The position numbers and the translations under genes were made by a program. Shown piece after piece: positions 46,757-56,961 of a DNA stretch of 64,000 nt. The notes beneath the pieces are model-generated. The model was not told where the DNA came from. It did not search any database and worked only from the letters and a program-made list of their open reading frames with translations. Each line of letters begins with the position of its first letter. Position 1 is the first letter of the stretch. The DNA is from an uncultured Bryobacteraceae bacterium (GTDB lineage Bacteria; Acidobacteriota; Terriglobia; Bryobacterales; Bryobacteraceae), in the NCBI GenBank assembly GCA_937924525.1, contig CALDSU010000005.1, positions 310,001 to 374,000 on the forward strand, given 5' to 3'.

Positions 46757-46882
46757 GAGCCGGCCCCAAGCCGGCCGGTGCAGTCCGTGTCGAAACTTGA
46801 TGCGGAAAGAGGGTGGCGCGGATGGACAGCCGGGATACGGCTGGGAAACAGGGGGCTGTGAGCCAGGAGAAGGAGAAAACCA

Positions 46883-48412
46883 ATGGAGAAGTCTGTGCGC
46901 GCAGAAGGCAAGGGAGGCCGGTGGGTCCGGCTCCGGGTCCGGACAGCGATCCTGGCGATGCTGATGGCGCTGGGGCTGGGCGGAACGGTCGGATCGTGGC
47001 TCACCGGACGCCGCCCGCAAGGGGTCAGCATCATGATGGCGGCCGCGAACGCGCAGGTCAGCCAGCAAGTTTCCTTCGAGGCGGGTTTGACGCCGGTGGT
47101 CGAGCGCGTGGTCCCCGCCGTGGTGAATATCTCTTCAGAAAAGATTGTACGGTCCCCGGATACGGGACCGGCCGCGCCGTTCTTTTTCGACCCGTTTTTC
47201 CGGGAATTCTTCGGCGACGAATCCCCCTGGCGCTATCACCAGCCCCGGGAGCGCCGCGAACAAAGCCTTGGCTCGGGTGTGATTCTCACGGCGGACGGCT
47301 ACCTGCTGACGAACAACCATGTGGTTGAGGCGGCTTCCGAAATCCGGGTTTCGCTGGCGGACAAGCGGGAGCTGAAGGCAAAAGTGGTGGGCGCCGATCC
47401 GAGAACGGACATCGCGGTGTTGAAGGTGGAGGAGAAGAACCTGCCGGTGCTGCCCATCGCCGACTCGTCGCAGGTGAAGGCCGGGCAGTTCGTCCTGGCC
47501 GTCGGGAACCCCTTCGGCCTGAACCAGACCGTGACCATGGGGATCGTCAGCGCGATCGGCCGCGGCAATCTCAGTATCGTCGACTATGAAGACTTCATTC
47601 AAACCGACGCGCCGATCAATCCCGGCAATTCGGGAGGCGCGCTGGTGGATATCCGGGGAGCGCTGATCGGCATCAATACCGCCATCCTTTCCCGCAGCGG
47701 CGGCAATCAGGGAATTGGCTTCGCCGTGCCCATCAACATGGCGCGGGACGTGATGGAGCGGCTGATCAAGGACGGCAAGGTAATCAGGGGGTGGCTGGGA
47801 GTATTCATCCAGCCGGTGACGCCGGCGATCGCGCGCGCGATGGGGCTGGAGAAGCCGAGGGGCGCGCTGGTCGGCGATGTGTCTCCCGGAAGCCCGGCGG
47901 AAAAGGCCGGTCTCCGGCGGGGCGATATCGTGCTGAGCTTCAACGGGCAAGCCATCGAGGAAACGCGGGAACTGAGTCTGAAGGTGGCGATGCAGGCGCC
48001 GGGGAGCAGCGCGCGGCTGGGCGTGCATCGGGATGGCCGGGAGATCGAGGTGACTGTGGTGCTGGGAGAGCAACCCTCCGAGGGCCGCGCTTCCCTGCCG
48101 GGCAGGGAGGCGGAAGCGGAACCGGTGCTGGAGGGAGTGGCGGTGACGGACCTGACGGGGCAGTTGCGCCGCCAGTTGGGTCTGCCCCCCGGAGTGGCCG
48201 GCGTGGCGGTAAGCGCCGTGCGCCCGGGAACGCCGGCGGCGGAGGCGGGCTTGCGGCGGGGCGACGTGATCCAGGAAGTGAACCGGCGGGCGGTAACCAG
48301 CGTAGCGGAGTACGAGCGAGCCATCCGCCAGGCAGGTCGAGAGCCCGTGCTGCTGCTGATCCATCGCGAGGGCAACACGATGTTCCTGGTGGTGGAGCCC
48401 CGCGCGCGGTGA
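46883..48412 (+). CDS. Do/HtrA-family periplasmic serine protease (DegP-like)
   Basis: A 509-aa protease-chaperone. N-terminal membrane anchor or signal (about 18-40). Trypsin-like domain with the catalytic triad visible: His in [10 protein letters not shown], Asp in RTDIAVLKV and Ser in [11 protein letters not shown]. Two PDZ domains follow: about 300-385 ([25 protein letters not shown]) and 415-505 ([24 protein letters not shown]). It degrades or refolds damaged envelope proteins. An insertion between the N-terminus and protease domain ([13 protein letters not shown]) is the regulatory loop typical of Do proteases. It lies directly upstream of clpB. Confidence 0.93.
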   Translation: MEKSVRAEGKGGRWVRLRVRTAILAMLMALGLGGTVGSWLTGRRPQGVSIMMAAANAQVSQQVSFEAGLTPVVERVVPAVVNISSEKIVRSPDTGPAAPFFFDPFFREFFGDESPWRYHQPRERREQSLGSGVILTADGYLLTNNHVVEAASEIRVSLADKRELKAKVVGADPRTDIAVLKVEEKNLPVLPIADSSQVKAGQFVLAVGNPFGLNQTVTMGIVSAIGRGNLSIVDYEDFIQTDAPINPGNSGGALVDIRGALIGINTAILSRSGGNQGIGFAVPINMARDVMERLIKDGKVIRGWLGVFIQPVTPAIARAMGLEKPRGALVGDVSPGSPAEKAGLRRGDIVLSFNGQAIEETRELSLKVAMQAPGSSARLGVHRDGREIEVTVVLGEQPSEGRASLPGREAEAEPVLEGVAVTDLTGQLRRQLGLPPGVAGVAVSAVRPGTPAAEAGLRRGDVIQEVNRRAVTSVAEYERAIRQAGREPVLLLIHREGNTMFLVVEPRAR

Positions 48413-48419
48413 ACCATGC

Positions 48420-48443
48420 CGCTCCCCGCATGGCCGGGGAGCG
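48420..48443 (+). promoter_or_regulatory. Nine-bp perfect hairpin between htrA-like gene and clpB
   Basis: CGCTCCCCG (48420-48428) pairs perfectly with CGGGGAGCG (48435-48443) around the loop CATGGC. It starts 8 bases after the htrA-like stop. No run of T follows, so it is not a standard intrinsic terminator; it could still weaken read-through, or shape the 5' leader of clpB (67 bases before the ATG). No CIRCE element is visible. Confidence 0.4.
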
Positions 48444-48509
48444 CGCTTTCGGCGAGATGCGGAAAGCCAGCCTGCGTGTCCGCCGGCGCGAGGGAGAAGA
48501 GACGAAACT

Positions 48510-51119
48510 ATGGACATCAATCGATTTACGGAGAAGGTGCAGGAGGCGGTGCGCGCCGCGCAAACCAAAGCCATCCGGCACAGTCATCAGCAATTGGATG
48601 TCGAACACCTGCTGGCCGCGCTGCTCGAGCAGGAAGGCGGCCTCGCGTCGGTCCTGCTGGCCAAAGCGGGCGTGGCGGCCGACCTGCTGCGGCAGCGGCT
48701 GGAGGAGGAGTTGGACCGGATGCCGAAGGTGGCCGGCCCCACAGGCGCGCCGCCGGATCAGGTGTACGTCACCGGCAGGCTCAATCGCTTGCTGGTCCAG
48801 GCGGAGGACGAGGCCAAGAAGTTGCGGGACGAATATGTTTCGGTCGAGCACATTCTTCTCGCGGCAACCGAAGACAAAGGGCCCGCCGGGCGGCTGCTGT
48901 CCCAAACGGGCGTCACCCGCGAGCGCCTGATGCACGCCCTCCGCGAGGTGCGCGGCAGCCAGCGCGTCACCACGCCCACGCCCGAGGCCACCTATCAGTC
49001 GCTGGAACGCTACGGGCGCGACCTCACGGAACTGGCCCGGCAAGGCAAGCTCGATCCCGTCATCGGCCGCGACGAGGAGATCCGGCGGGTAATCCAGGTG
49101 CTGTCGCGGCGCACCAAAAACAATCCGGTGCTGATCGGTGAGCCGGGCGTGGGCAAGACCGCGATTGTGGAAGGCCTGGCGCAAAGGATCGTGCGCGGCG
49201 ACGTGCCCGAGGGGCTGAAGGAAAAACGCATCGTCGCGCTCGACATGGGGGCGCTGATCGCCGGAGCCAAGTACCGCGGCGAGTTCGAGGAGCGCCTGAA
49301 GGCGGTGCTCAAGGAGGTCCAGGAGTCCGAAGGCGGAGTGATCCTGTTCATCGACGAATTGCACACCGTGGTGGGGGCAGGCAAGGCCGAGGGCGCCATG
49401 GATGCGGGCAACCTGCTCAAGCCGATGCTGGCCCGGGGCGAACTGCACTGCATCGGGGCCACCACGCTCGACGAGTACCGCCAGCACATTGAGAAAGACG
49501 CGGCGTTGGAGCGGCGCTTCCAGCCCGTCCTGGTCGACCAGCCGTCGGTCGAGGACACCATCTCCATCCTGCGCGGGCTCAAGGAGCGCTACGAGGTCCA
49601 TCATGGCGTCCGGATCAAGGATTCCGCGCTGGTGGCCGCCGCCACGCTTTCGCACCGCTACATCTCTGACCGGTTTCTGCCCGATAAGGCGATTGACCTG
49701 GTCGACGAAGCGGCGGCCAAGCTTCGCACGGAAATCGACTCGATGCCCGCCGAACTCGACGAGATTCTCCGCCGCGTGATGCAGCTGGAAATTGAGCGGG
49801 AAGCACTGAAGAAAGAGACCGACGAAGCCTCCCGGGAACGGCTGGCGAAGCTCGAAAAAGAGCTGGCCGGCCTGCGGGCGGAAGCGGACGCGATGAAAGC
49901 CAAGTGGCAGGCTGAAAAGCGCGCAGTGCAGCGGCTGCGCGCGCTGCGCGAGCAGATCGAGCAAGTGAAGATCGACATCGAAAAAGCCGAACGGGAGTAC
50001 GATCTGAACAAGGCCGCGGAGCTGAAGTACGGCACGCTAACGCAATTGGAGCACCAGCTCACGCAGGAATCCGAGCAGTTTGCGCGCAAGCAGGCGGGGG
50101 CGGCGCTCATCAAAGAAGAAGTGGACGAAGAGGATATCGCCGAGGTGGTCAGCCGCTGGACCGGCGTCCCGGTGGCCAAGCTGCTGGAAGGCGAGGTCCA
50201 AAAGCTGCTGCATCTGGCCGAGGTCCTGCACAAGCGGGTGATCGGGCAGGATGAGGCGGTGGACGCGGTCGCCGAGGCGGTAGTGCGCGCCCGGTCCGGC
50301 CTGAAGGATCCCAACCGGCCCGTCGGCAGCTTCATCTTTCTCGGGCCCACCGGCGTCGGCAAGACCGAGCTGGCCCGGGCGCTGGCGGAATTTCTGTTCG
50401 ACGACGAGCGCGCCATGATCCGGATCGATATGTCCGAGTACCAGGAAAAGCACACCGTCGCCCGCCTGATCGGCGCGCCGCCCGGCTACGTCGGCTTCGA
50501 GGAGGGCGGCCAGCTCACCGAAGCGGTGCGCCGCCGGCCGTATTGCGTGGTCCTGTTTGACGAGATCGAAAAAGCGCACCACGACGTGTTCAACGTGATG
50601 TTGCAGATCCTCGACGACGGGCGGCTGACCGACGGGCACGGCCGTACGGTGGATTTCAAAAATACCATCCTCTTGATGACCTCCAACATTGGCAGCCAGC
50701 GCATTCTGGACTACCGCGGAGCGTTTGGCGGACGCGACTACGAGCGGATGAAGGAAGCGGTCCTCGAAGAAGTCCGGCGCTTCTTCCGGCCGGAGTTTCT
50801 CAACCGGGTGGACGAAATCATTGTGTTCCACGCCTTATCCGAGGAGCACCTGATGCGCATCGTGGACATTCAGCTCGAGCGCCTGCGCGCGCGCCTGGCC
50901 GAGCGCCACATCACCCTGGAGTTGACGCCGGAAGCCGGCCGTCACCTGGTGCGCATCGGCTATGATCCGTCATACGGGGCGCGTCCCCTGAAAAGGGCGA
51001 TTCAAAAGAATCTGGAAACGCGGCTGGGACGGATGCTGCTCGAGGGCGCGGTGCGGGATGGCCAGCACGTCCGCGTGGAGTACGACGGCGGCGAGGACAA
51101 GCTGAGTTTCCGGACGTGA
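48510..51119 (+). CDS. clpB: ATP-dependent disaggregase ClpB
   Basis: An 869-aa Hsp104/ClpB chaperone that, with DnaK, pulls polypeptides out of aggregates. Clp-N domain (about 1-145), first AAA+ module with Walker A GEPGVGKT (about 211) and Walker B VILFIDE. A middle coiled-coil domain (about 410-525, [20 protein letters not shown]... to [11 protein letters not shown]) sets it apart from ClpA/ClpC. Second AAA+ module with GPTGVGKT (about 612) and arginine-finger regions. The MD motif region is complete, so a functional disaggregase is expected. A weak purine-rich GAAGAGA stretch precedes the ATG by 7 bases. Confidence 0.98.
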   Translation: MDINRFTEKVQEAVRAAQTKAIRHSHQQLDVEHLLAALLEQEGGLASVLLAKAGVAADLLRQRLEEELDRMPKVAGPTGAPPDQVYVTGRLNRLLVQAEDEAKKLRDEYVSVEHILLAATEDKGPAGRLLSQTGVTRERLMHALREVRGSQRVTTPTPEATYQSLERYGRDLTELARQGKLDPVIGRDEEIRRVIQVLSRRTKNNPVLIGEPGVGKTAIVEGLAQRIVRGDVPEGLKEKRIVALDMGALIAGAKYRGEFEERLKAVLKEVQESEGGVILFIDELHTVVGAGKAEGAMDAGNLLKPMLARGELHCIGATTLDEYRQHIEKDAALERRFQPVLVDQPSVEDTISILRGLKERYEVHHGVRIKDSALVAAATLSHRYISDRFLPDKAIDLVDEAAAKLRTEIDSMPAELDEILRRVMQLEIEREALKKETDEASRERLAKLEKELAGLRAEADAMKAKWQAEKRAVQRLRALREQIEQVKIDIEKAEREYDLNKAAELKYGTLTQLEHQLTQESEQFARKQAGAALIKEEVDEEDIAEVVSRWTGVPVAKLLEGEVQKLLHLAEVLHKRVIGQDEAVDAVAEAVVRARSGLKDPNRPVGSFIFLGPTGVGKTELARALAEFLFDDERAMIRIDMSEYQEKHTVARLIGAPPGYVGFEEGGQLTEAVRRRPYCVVLFDEIEKAHHDVFNVMLQILDDGRLTDGHGRTVDFKNTILLMTSNIGSQRILDYRGAFGGRDYERMKEAVLEEVRRFFRPEFLNRVDEIIVFHALSEEHLMRIVDIQLERLRARLAERHITLELTPEAGRHLVRIGYDPSYGARPLKRAIQKNLETRLGRMLLEGAVRDGQHVRVEYDGGEDKLSFRT

Positions 51120-51198
51120 GAAACCGCCGTGCGCAGCGCGCGGCAAGAAGAGCCTTCCGCCGGCGTCCGCGGCGGAATGGATCAGGGAGGGAATTTTC

Positions 51199-53070
51199 AT
51201 GGACCGTCTGCGCAGGCGGCAAGTGCAATTCTCGGCGATCTATCTGGTGGCCGGATTTGCGGTGATGTATCTGTTTCAGGCTTTGCTCGCGGTGCCCCAG
51301 CCGCGGCGGCTCTCCTATAGCGAGTTCCTTGCCGAGGTCCGGGCGGGACGGCTGGCGGAAGTCAACATCACGGCCACCGAACTGATCGGCCTGCTCAAAG
51401 AGGAGGCCCGCAAGCAGCGCGGCGCAAAACTGATTACCGCCACCCGGCTGCCGGGGATTGACGAGACGCCCCTGGTGAAGGAACTCGAAGGGCAGAACGT
51501 AAAGCTCACCGGGACCATTCAGGTGCGGTCCTGGTGGACGGAGCTGATTCTCTCCTGGCTCTTTCCGCTGGCGCTGCTCTTTCTTTTTTACGGCTACGGG
51601 ATGTGGCGGGTGGGCCAGGGTCCGGGTTCCCCTCTGAGTCTGGGAAGATCCCGGGCCAAGATCCGCGACGAATCCGCCGCCAACGATGTGAAGTTCGCCG
51701 ACGTGGCAGGCGTGGACGAAGCCAAGGCGGAGTTGATCGAGATCGTCGATTTCCTGAAGAACCCGCAGAAATATCAGCGGCTCGGCGGACGCATTCCGAA
51801 GGGCGTGCTGCTGGTGGGACCACCCGGAACCGGCAAGACGCTGCTGGCTCGGGCAGTGGCGGGAGAGGCCAATGTCCCGTTCTTCTCCATTTCCGGCAGC
51901 GAGTTTGTGGAACTGTTCGTCGGGATGGGCGCCGCGCGGGTGCGCGACCTCTTTGAACAGGCCAAGCAGAAAGCGCCCTGCATCGTGTTTATCGACGAGA
52001 TCGACGCCATTGGCAAAGCCCGGTCGGCCGGCCGGGGCATGGTGTTCGGGCACGACGAGCGCGAGCAGACTTTGAATCAGCTGCTGGTGGAAATGGACGG
52101 CTTCGACGCTGCCCACGGCGTCGTGATCATGGCCGCCACCAACACGCCCGAGGTGTTGGATCCGGCCCTGCTGCGCGCCGGCCGTTTCGACCGCCAGGTG
52201 GTGGTCGACCGGCCCGATGTAAAGGGCCGCGAGGAGATTCTGCGCGTGCACGCGGCGAAGGCCAAGCTGGCCCCTACTGCCGACCTGCGCACGATCGCCG
52301 CCCGGACTCCCGGAATGGTGGGCGCGGACTTGGCGAACATCATCAACGAGGCCGCGCTGCTGGCCGCCCGGCGGGGCGCGGCGCAAGTGGAACAACGCGA
52401 TCTTGAGGAGGCCATCGACCGCGTGATGCTGGGGCTCGAAAAGAAGAGCCGCTGCATGAACGCGGACGAAAAACGACGCGTGGCTTACCACGAAGCGGGC
52501 CATGCGCTGGTGGCTTTGTCCGTAGAGCACGCCGACCCGGTCCACCGGGTCTCGATTATCCCCCGTTCGATCGGCGCGCTTGGGCACATGCTGCAACTGC
52601 CCACACAGGAAAAGTATCTGCTGACCAAGCCGGAGCTGGAGGATCGGATCGCCGTCATGCTGGGCGGCCGCGGCGCGGAGGATACGGTGTACAGCGGCGT
52701 GGTTTCCACGGGGGCGTCGGACGACTTGCAACGTGCCTCGGAACTGGCCCGGCAGATGGTCACGCAATACGGCATGAGCGAGGAACTGGGCAACCTCACC
52801 TACGGCGCCCCCATGCGGCAAAGCTTCCTGGCCGGCCTTTATGCGGACGCGGGCCGGAATTACAGCGAACGGACGGCCCAGCAGATCGACGATGAGGTGC
52901 GGCGCCTGATCGACGCGGCCTACACGCGGGTGAAGCGCATCCTGGCGGAGCGGCGGGATGATTTAGAACGGATGGTGGCCGAGCTGGTCCGGAAGGAAAC
53001 GCTGGACCGCGCGGACCTACAAGCGGTGCTGGGAGCGCCGGGGTCTGCGGCAGCCGGCGGTCAGCCGTAA
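51199..53070 (+). CDS. ftsH: ATP-dependent zinc metalloprotease FtsH
   Basis: A 623-aa membrane-bound AAA+ protease that degrades unassembled membrane proteins and regulatory substrates. Two N-terminal spans (about 11-32 and 112-135) flank a periplasmic FtsH-extracellular domain with [20 protein letters not shown]+ core: Walker A GPPGTGKT (about 208), Walker [17 protein letters not shown] region [20 protein letters not shown]. Zinc site HEAGH (about 431-435) and the third ligand in [14 protein letters not shown] at 51186 provides the ribosome-binding site. Often ftsH has further paralogues in Acidobacteria; this copy sits right after clpB. Confidence 0.97.
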   Translation: MDRLRRRQVQFSAIYLVAGFAVMYLFQALLAVPQPRRLSYSEFLAEVRAGRLAEVNITATELIGLLKEEARKQRGAKLITATRLPGIDETPLVKELEGQNVKLTGTIQVRSWWTELILSWLFPLALLFLFYGYGMWRVGQGPGSPLSLGRSRAKIRDESAANDVKFADVAGVDEAKAELIEIVDFLKNPQKYQRLGGRIPKGVLLVGPPGTGKTLLARAVAGEANVPFFSISGSEFVELFVGMGAARVRDLFEQAKQKAPCIVFIDEIDAIGKARSAGRGMVFGHDEREQTLNQLLVEMDGFDAAHGVVIMAATNTPEVLDPALLRAGRFDRQVVVDRPDVKGREEILRVHAAKAKLAPTADLRTIAARTPGMVGADLANIINEAALLAARRGAAQVEQRDLEEAIDRVMLGLEKKSRCMNADEKRRVAYHEAGHALVALSVEHADPVHRVSIIPRSIGALGHMLQLPTQEKYLLTKPELEDRIAVMLGGRGAEDTVYSGVVSTGASDDLQRASELARQMVTQYGMSEELGNLTYGAPMRQSFLAGLYADAGRNYSERTAQQIDDEVRRLIDAAYTRVKRILAERRDDLERMVAELVRKETLDRADLQAVLGAPGSAAAGGQP

Positions 53071-53145
53071 CGCTCGGTGTTTTGCGACCCACGGCGGGCG
53101 CGCCTTGTTGACCGTACCTCGGGGGCGCGGTGCCATACTGAAGAG

Positions 53146-53475
53146 GTGATCGACGAACAGGAGTTCCGGTTGAAGGCCGACGAGGCGCTGGCCCGGCTGA
53201 ACCGCGCCTTGATCGACGCCAGCGATGATTTCGGGTTTGAGGTGGACTTCAACGCCGGGGCGTTGACCATCGAGTTCGACGACCCGCCCGCCAAGTTCGT
53301 CGTCAGTCCGAACGCTCCGGTGCGCCAGATATGGGTATCCGCACTGGCCAAGAGCTATAAACTCGATTGGGATCACGTCGAGGCGGATTTTGTGCATGCC
53401 GACAGCGGCGACACGCTGACGCAGGTGATCCAGAAGGCCATCAGCCGGCAGGTGGGCGAGGAAGTGGAACTGTAA
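53146..53475 (+). CDS. cyaY: Frataxin/CyaY-like iron-binding protein
   Basis: A 109-aa protein from the GTG at 53146. It follows the frataxin fold: an acidic first helix (DEQEFRLKADEALARLNRAL), strands FGFEVDFNAGALTIEF and KFVVSPNAPVRQIWVSA, and a C-terminal helix ending QVGEE, aligning end to end with E. coli CyaY (shared AD..L, G.LTI.F, P..Q.W, SG.T, Q.GE). In other bacteria frataxin tunes Fe-S cluster assembly by binding IscS. No isc or suf genes are in the window. The family is best known from Proteobacteria and mitochondria, so its presence here is noteworthy. Confidence 0.8.
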   Translation: MIDEQEFRLKADEALARLNRALIDASDDFGFEVDFNAGALTIEFDDPPAKFVVSPNAPVRQIWVSALAKSYKLDWDHVEADFVHADSGDTLTQVIQKAISRQVGEEVEL

Positions 53476-53497
53476 GGCTTTTCCGGCGCCCGCCGTC

Positions 53498-54583
53498 TTA
53501 TCCGTTGGCCTTCAGCAAGGCCAGCCCCAGCACCACCAGCAAGGCCGCCAGTACGGCGAAGACAATCTTCCAGACACTATACGGGCGCTCTCCCTGCACC
53601 TCCCCGGTGGTGGCGTTCACCGTCAACTGGTATACCTGGTCCCGGTACCGGAACGCTCCCACCCAGACCGGCAGCAGCAGGTGTTTGAAGGTGACGCCGG
53701 CGTAGCGCGTCGACGTGCGCGTGATCCGCTGTTCATCGCCGCCGATGTCCCGCCGGACCGACGCCGCGATCGCGAACGCCATCCGTTGCTTGGCCTGCGC
53801 CAGGCCGCCGGCCAGATCGATCTGGTAGCGTTGCGCCTTGAACCCGGCCAGGTAGGCAGGCTCGTAAGGCTTCACGTCGCCGAGCGGCCAGGGCTCCAGG
53901 GCCAGCAAGCGGGGAGCGGGGATCGCCGTGGTGGCGGGAACCAGCACATCGTCGAACGTGTTGCTGACCCGGCCGGAGGCCGCGGTCCACCGTGTCCGGC
54001 GGACCTGCCGCGTCCGGGTGACCGGACGCCCGCGCTCATGCGCGGTGTAGGTTTCGCTCACATAGTAATGATCGCCGCGGGCGCCCTCGTAGAACGTGGT
54101 GGTCCGGGCGTCGAAAGTCCAGAAAGGCAAGTAAACCCCGTCCAGCCCATCGGGTTGCGCCATGCGCTGGAGATCATTTGGCGCAAACCAGCGGGACGCC
54201 AGCCATTGCCGGACGGCGCCCGCCGCTTGCGTTTTCGGCCAGGCGAAGGGCAGGACTCCCTGGGGGCTGATCAGGGGGTCCGCCGCTTTCGGCTGCGCCA
54301 CGATCTTCGCCGCGCAGAACGAACACGCCCCGGCCACCAGCGGAGGTTCGAACTGCACCGTCGCGCCGCAACTGGGGCAGCTTACTTCCAACGCCCGCGC
54401 GGAGAGATACCCGGTCTGCGCCGCGGCGGCGAGCGCCTCTTCGATCGGGATCTCCTCGGGGCCGTCAGCTTCCGGATCGGCCGCCACGGCTTCCACCCGC
54501 CCGCAGTACGGGCACTGAAGCAAGCCGTGCTCAGGATCAAAAACCAGGCTGGCGGCGCAACCGGGGCAGATCTGCACGTTCAC
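53498..54583 (-). CDS. Zinc-ribbon protein with C-terminal membrane anchor
   Basis: A 361-aa protein. Two zinc ribbons: CPGCAASLVF...CPYCG (residues 6-29) and CPSCGATV...CSFCAAK (about 69-94). The body (about 110-330) is a beta-rich domain of unknown type (LDGVYLPFWTFDARTTTFYEGARGDHYY; LLLPVWVGAFRYRDQVYQLTVNATTGEVQGERP). The last 25 residues form a membrane span (VWKIVFAVLAALLVVLGLALL), so the protein is tail-anchored with its bulk in the cytoplasm. Similar proteins are often misnamed as a helicase-related primosomal protein because of the ribbons. Function unknown. Convergent with cyaY. Confidence 0.8.
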   Translation of the reverse strand: MNVQICPGCAASLVFDPEHGLLQCPYCGRVEAVAADPEADGPEEIPIEEALAAAAQTGYLSARALEVSCPSCGATVQFEPPLVAGACSFCAAKIVAQPKAADPLISPQGVLPFAWPKTQAAGAVRQWLASRWFAPNDLQRMAQPDGLDGVYLPFWTFDARTTTFYEGARGDHYYVSETYTAHERGRPVTRTRQVRRTRWTAASGRVSNTFDDVLVPATTAIPAPRLLALEPWPLGDVKPYEPAYLAGFKAQRYQIDLAGGLAQAKQRMAFAIAASVRRDIGGDEQRITRTSTRYAGVTFKHLLLPVWVGAFRYRDQVYQLTVNATTGEVQGERPYSVWKIVFAVLAALLVVLGLALLKANG

Positions 54584-54639
54584 GGGAGACCTTCACTGTA
54601 CCAGTTGCCGCGACCACGGCCGAACGAAGCCGGGCGCCG

Positions 54640-54905
54640 CTAGTCTTGGCGCGAGGGACGTGGAATCGGCACCGAGAGCTTTCGGACCGCCGGGCCCAGT
54701 TGGCGCGTTCCGCCGCTCTCGCTGACGATGCGCGGCGCCCGCTCCGGATCAATGACCGCCACGCCGGAAAGTAAGGTAACCGGACACTTCGCAAACAAAT
54801 CCGGGAGCATGGGCGTGGACGGACCGAGGATGGCGACCTCGCGCGCCCGCAGCGGCCCGACCAGGGGCCCGAAATAACCCACCATGCCCACGGTGTCCTC
54901 GGCCC
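54640..54905 (-). pseudogene. Remnant of a DUF364-like (heavy-metal-chelation-domain) gene
   Basis: Readable on the minus strand from about 54905: DTVGMVGYFGPLVGPLRA, then REVAILGPSTPMLPDLF and LLSGVAVIDPERAPRIVSESGG. In intact DUF364 proteins the first block (start of a Rossmann-like domain) and the second block (its last third) are separated by about 60-80 residues, including the TGTT region. Here they are joined directly in frame, an internal deletion. The N-terminal domain is not recognisable upstream, where the frame continues as low-complexity sequence to 55065. Hence a broken copy rather than a small functional gene. Confidence 0.5.
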
Positions 54906-55171
54906 GCGGATCCGTACCATCATGCGCTGGTGCAGGATAACCGGGCCGTCGCGTTTCTGCGTCTGCCGCTTGTGCTGGAAACACCGCGTCCGCCTGCGTT
55001 TGTATGCGCGACGCCTGCGCCGCCGCGACGGCATGTGGGCGCCTGGAGCTAGTCGGACTCGTCAAAGCCCAGGCCCGCCGGTGGCGCCTTTCCTGCGCGC
55101 AGCCGCCGGAAACCGCGCCGCGTTTCCCAGCAAGTTCGTTCGTGGGAAAATAAAGGGGAGTCTGACATACC

Positions 55172-55627
55172 GTGTCCTATCTGCTCTTGCTCTTCGGCTT
55201 GGCCGCAGCGGGGACCGCCAGCGGCCAGGAACCGCTCCGCTATACTTGCTACCGTGGCTCCGCGGCCCCCGTGGTCGACGGACGCCTGGATGACGCCGCC
55301 TGGCGTCTGGCCCCGTGGACCAGTTACTTGGTCGACATCGAGGGGGACCGCAAGCCGGCGCCGCCTCGAGACGGCGACTCCTGGCGGGTCAATTTCTCAC
55401 GGGAGGTGAAGGCGCGGCCGGATCCTACTGCGGCGGCCCGCCGGGCGCTGTGGGGGACCTACTACGCGCAGGCGGCCTTCGGCGCAAGAACAAGCGTTGG
55501 GCGACGCGGGACGAACTGCTGGCGCGGGGAAAGGGCCGTCCGCGGACCGGGCGGAACGGATCTTCGCGTGGCGATCGGCCAGGACTCAAGGATCGAGGGC
55601 CTAGGGGCGAAGTCGGGGGAGATTTGA
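55172..55627 (+). pseudogene. Remnant of a secreted CBM9-like (carbohydrate-binding) protein gene
   Basis: Starts with a signal peptide (SYLLLLFGLAAAGTASGQ) and the head of a CBM9/DOMON-type domain: VDGRLDDAAWRLAPWTSYLVDIEGDRKPAPP. It then jumps to RDGDSWRVNFSR, which in intact relatives lies some 120-150 residues further on, so the binding core is deleted. After about residue 105 the frame loses homology; the relict tail (KNKRWATRDELLA) continues in a different frame at about 55480-55540. The 3' end overlaps the next gene (TGATG), so ribosomes may still couple into it even though the product is defective. Confidence 0.6.
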
Positions 55628-56931
55628 TGACGCGGCGGGGCTTCCTGGGAGGCGTGGCGGGGGCGTTGCCCGCCGCCCAAGTCACCAGCCCGCGGGCGAC
55701 TTCCGGCGATCCCGTCGAACCGGACTGGCAGGAGCGCATGACGGTCACGGTCGGCCCGGCGCAGGCTGACATCGCTGGCGTCAGCGAGCGGGCGATCCAG
55801 GCGGCCGTCGACATGGTGGCGCGCTGGGGCGGCGGCACGGTGCGCCTCCTCCCCGGCGTCTACAAACTGCGCAACGCCGTCTACCTCCAAAGCAACGTGC
55901 GCCTGGCGGGCAGTGGTCCGGACACCGTGCTCTTCAAGGAACCCTCCGTCAGCGCCCGGCTGACCGCCGATTCGGACTGGTACGACCAGGAGATCACCCT
56001 GGCGGACGCGCGGGGTTTCCAGGTGGGCGACGGCGTGTGTCTGCGCGTGAAGGACCCGCACCATGGCGGCAGTACTGTGCTCAAGCGCACGCTGGTGGCG
56101 CGCAGCGGGAACCGCTTTAAGCTCGACCGCCCGCTGCGCGAAAACTTCTGGGTCAGCGGGAACCCTACCGCAGCCACCTTGTTCCCGCTCCTGTCCGGGG
56201 AGCACATCGTCGGCGTGACGATTGAGAACCTGACCCTGGACGGCAACCGCGCCAACAACGAGAACCTCGACGGCAACCACGGCGGATGCATCTTTCTTCA
56301 AGACTGCAATCGGATCGCGATTCGGAAGGTGGTGGCGCGCCATTACAACGGCGACGGGATCAGTTGGCAGATCTGCCACGACGTGGTCGTGGAAGATTGC
56401 CACAGCCACGACCATGCCGAACTCGGTCTGCATCCCGGATCGGGATCGCAGCGCTCGGTGATACGGCGCAACCGCCTGGAGCGCAACGATCAAGGGCTCT
56501 TCTTCTGCTGGGGCGTCAAACATGGTGTCGCCGAACAGAACGTAATCGCCGGCAACCGGCGGTACGGCGTGTCCATCGGTCATCGCGACACGGACAACGT
56601 GGTCCGGAACAATGAAATCCTCGATTCGGGCGAAGCGGCCGTCCTGTTCCGCAAGGAGCGCGGCTACCACTATCAGCCGCACCGCAACCGCGTGGAGGGC
56701 AACCGCATCATCAACCTCACGCGGGACACCGGCATCGGGATTGACATTCAGGGGCCGACGGAAGGGCTGGTGATCACCGGCAACACGATCCGCCACACCG
56801 CCGAGCCCGGGAAACGGATCGGCATCCGCATTGGGGCGGAGGTGAAATCCGTCACGCTGGCGAACAATCGTATCGCGGGGTTCGCCCAGGCAATCGCGGA
56901 CCAGCGCGCGCCACGGCAGACGGGAGGGTAG
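55627..56931 (+). CDS. Tat-exported right-handed parallel beta-helix protein
   Basis: A 434-aa protein. The twin-arginine signal MTRRGFLGGVAGALPAAQ is followed by a pectate-lyase-like beta-helix (about 50-425). Early segments are AIQAAVDMVARWGGGTVRLLPGVYKLRNAVYLQSNVRLAGSG; coils repeat with patterns such as NRIAIRKVVARHYNGDGISW, NVIAGNRRYGVSIG, NEILDSGEAAVLF and NTIRHTAEPG. A His/Asp cluster (EDCHSHDHAELGLHPGSGSQ) may be catalytic. Polysaccharide lyase, hydrolase or epimerase activity is possible; the family cannot be fixed by eye. Its ATG overlaps the stop of the CBM9-like remnant, so they were probably one operon. Confidence 0.8.
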   Translation: MTRRGFLGGVAGALPAAQVTSPRATSGDPVEPDWQERMTVTVGPAQADIAGVSERAIQAAVDMVARWGGGTVRLLPGVYKLRNAVYLQSNVRLAGSGPDTVLFKEPSVSARLTADSDWYDQEITLADARGFQVGDGVCLRVKDPHHGGSTVLKRTLVARSGNRFKLDRPLRENFWVSGNPTAATLFPLLSGEHIVGVTIENLTLDGNRANNENLDGNHGGCIFLQDCNRIAIRKVVARHYNGDGISWQICHDVVVEDCHSHDHAELGLHPGSGSQRSVIRRNRLERNDQGLFFCWGVKHGVAEQNVIAGNRRYGVSIGHRDTDNVVRNNEILDSGEAAVLFRKERGYHYQPHRNRVEGNRIINLTRDTGIGIDIQGPTEGLVITGNTIRHTAEPGKRIGIRIGAEVKSVTLANNRIAGFAQAIADQRAPRQTGG

Positions 56932-56961
56932 CGGTCCGCAGTGTGTTGGGGGCGGGTGGCT

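Noticed and set aside
47940-49964. Minus-strand frame of 674 codons across two plus-strand genes
   Set aside because: It spans the HtrA-like/ClpB boundary on the opposite strand; both those genes are certain.
50911-52821. Minus-strand frame of 636 codons
   Set aside because: Antisense to clpB end and ftsH; no signal.
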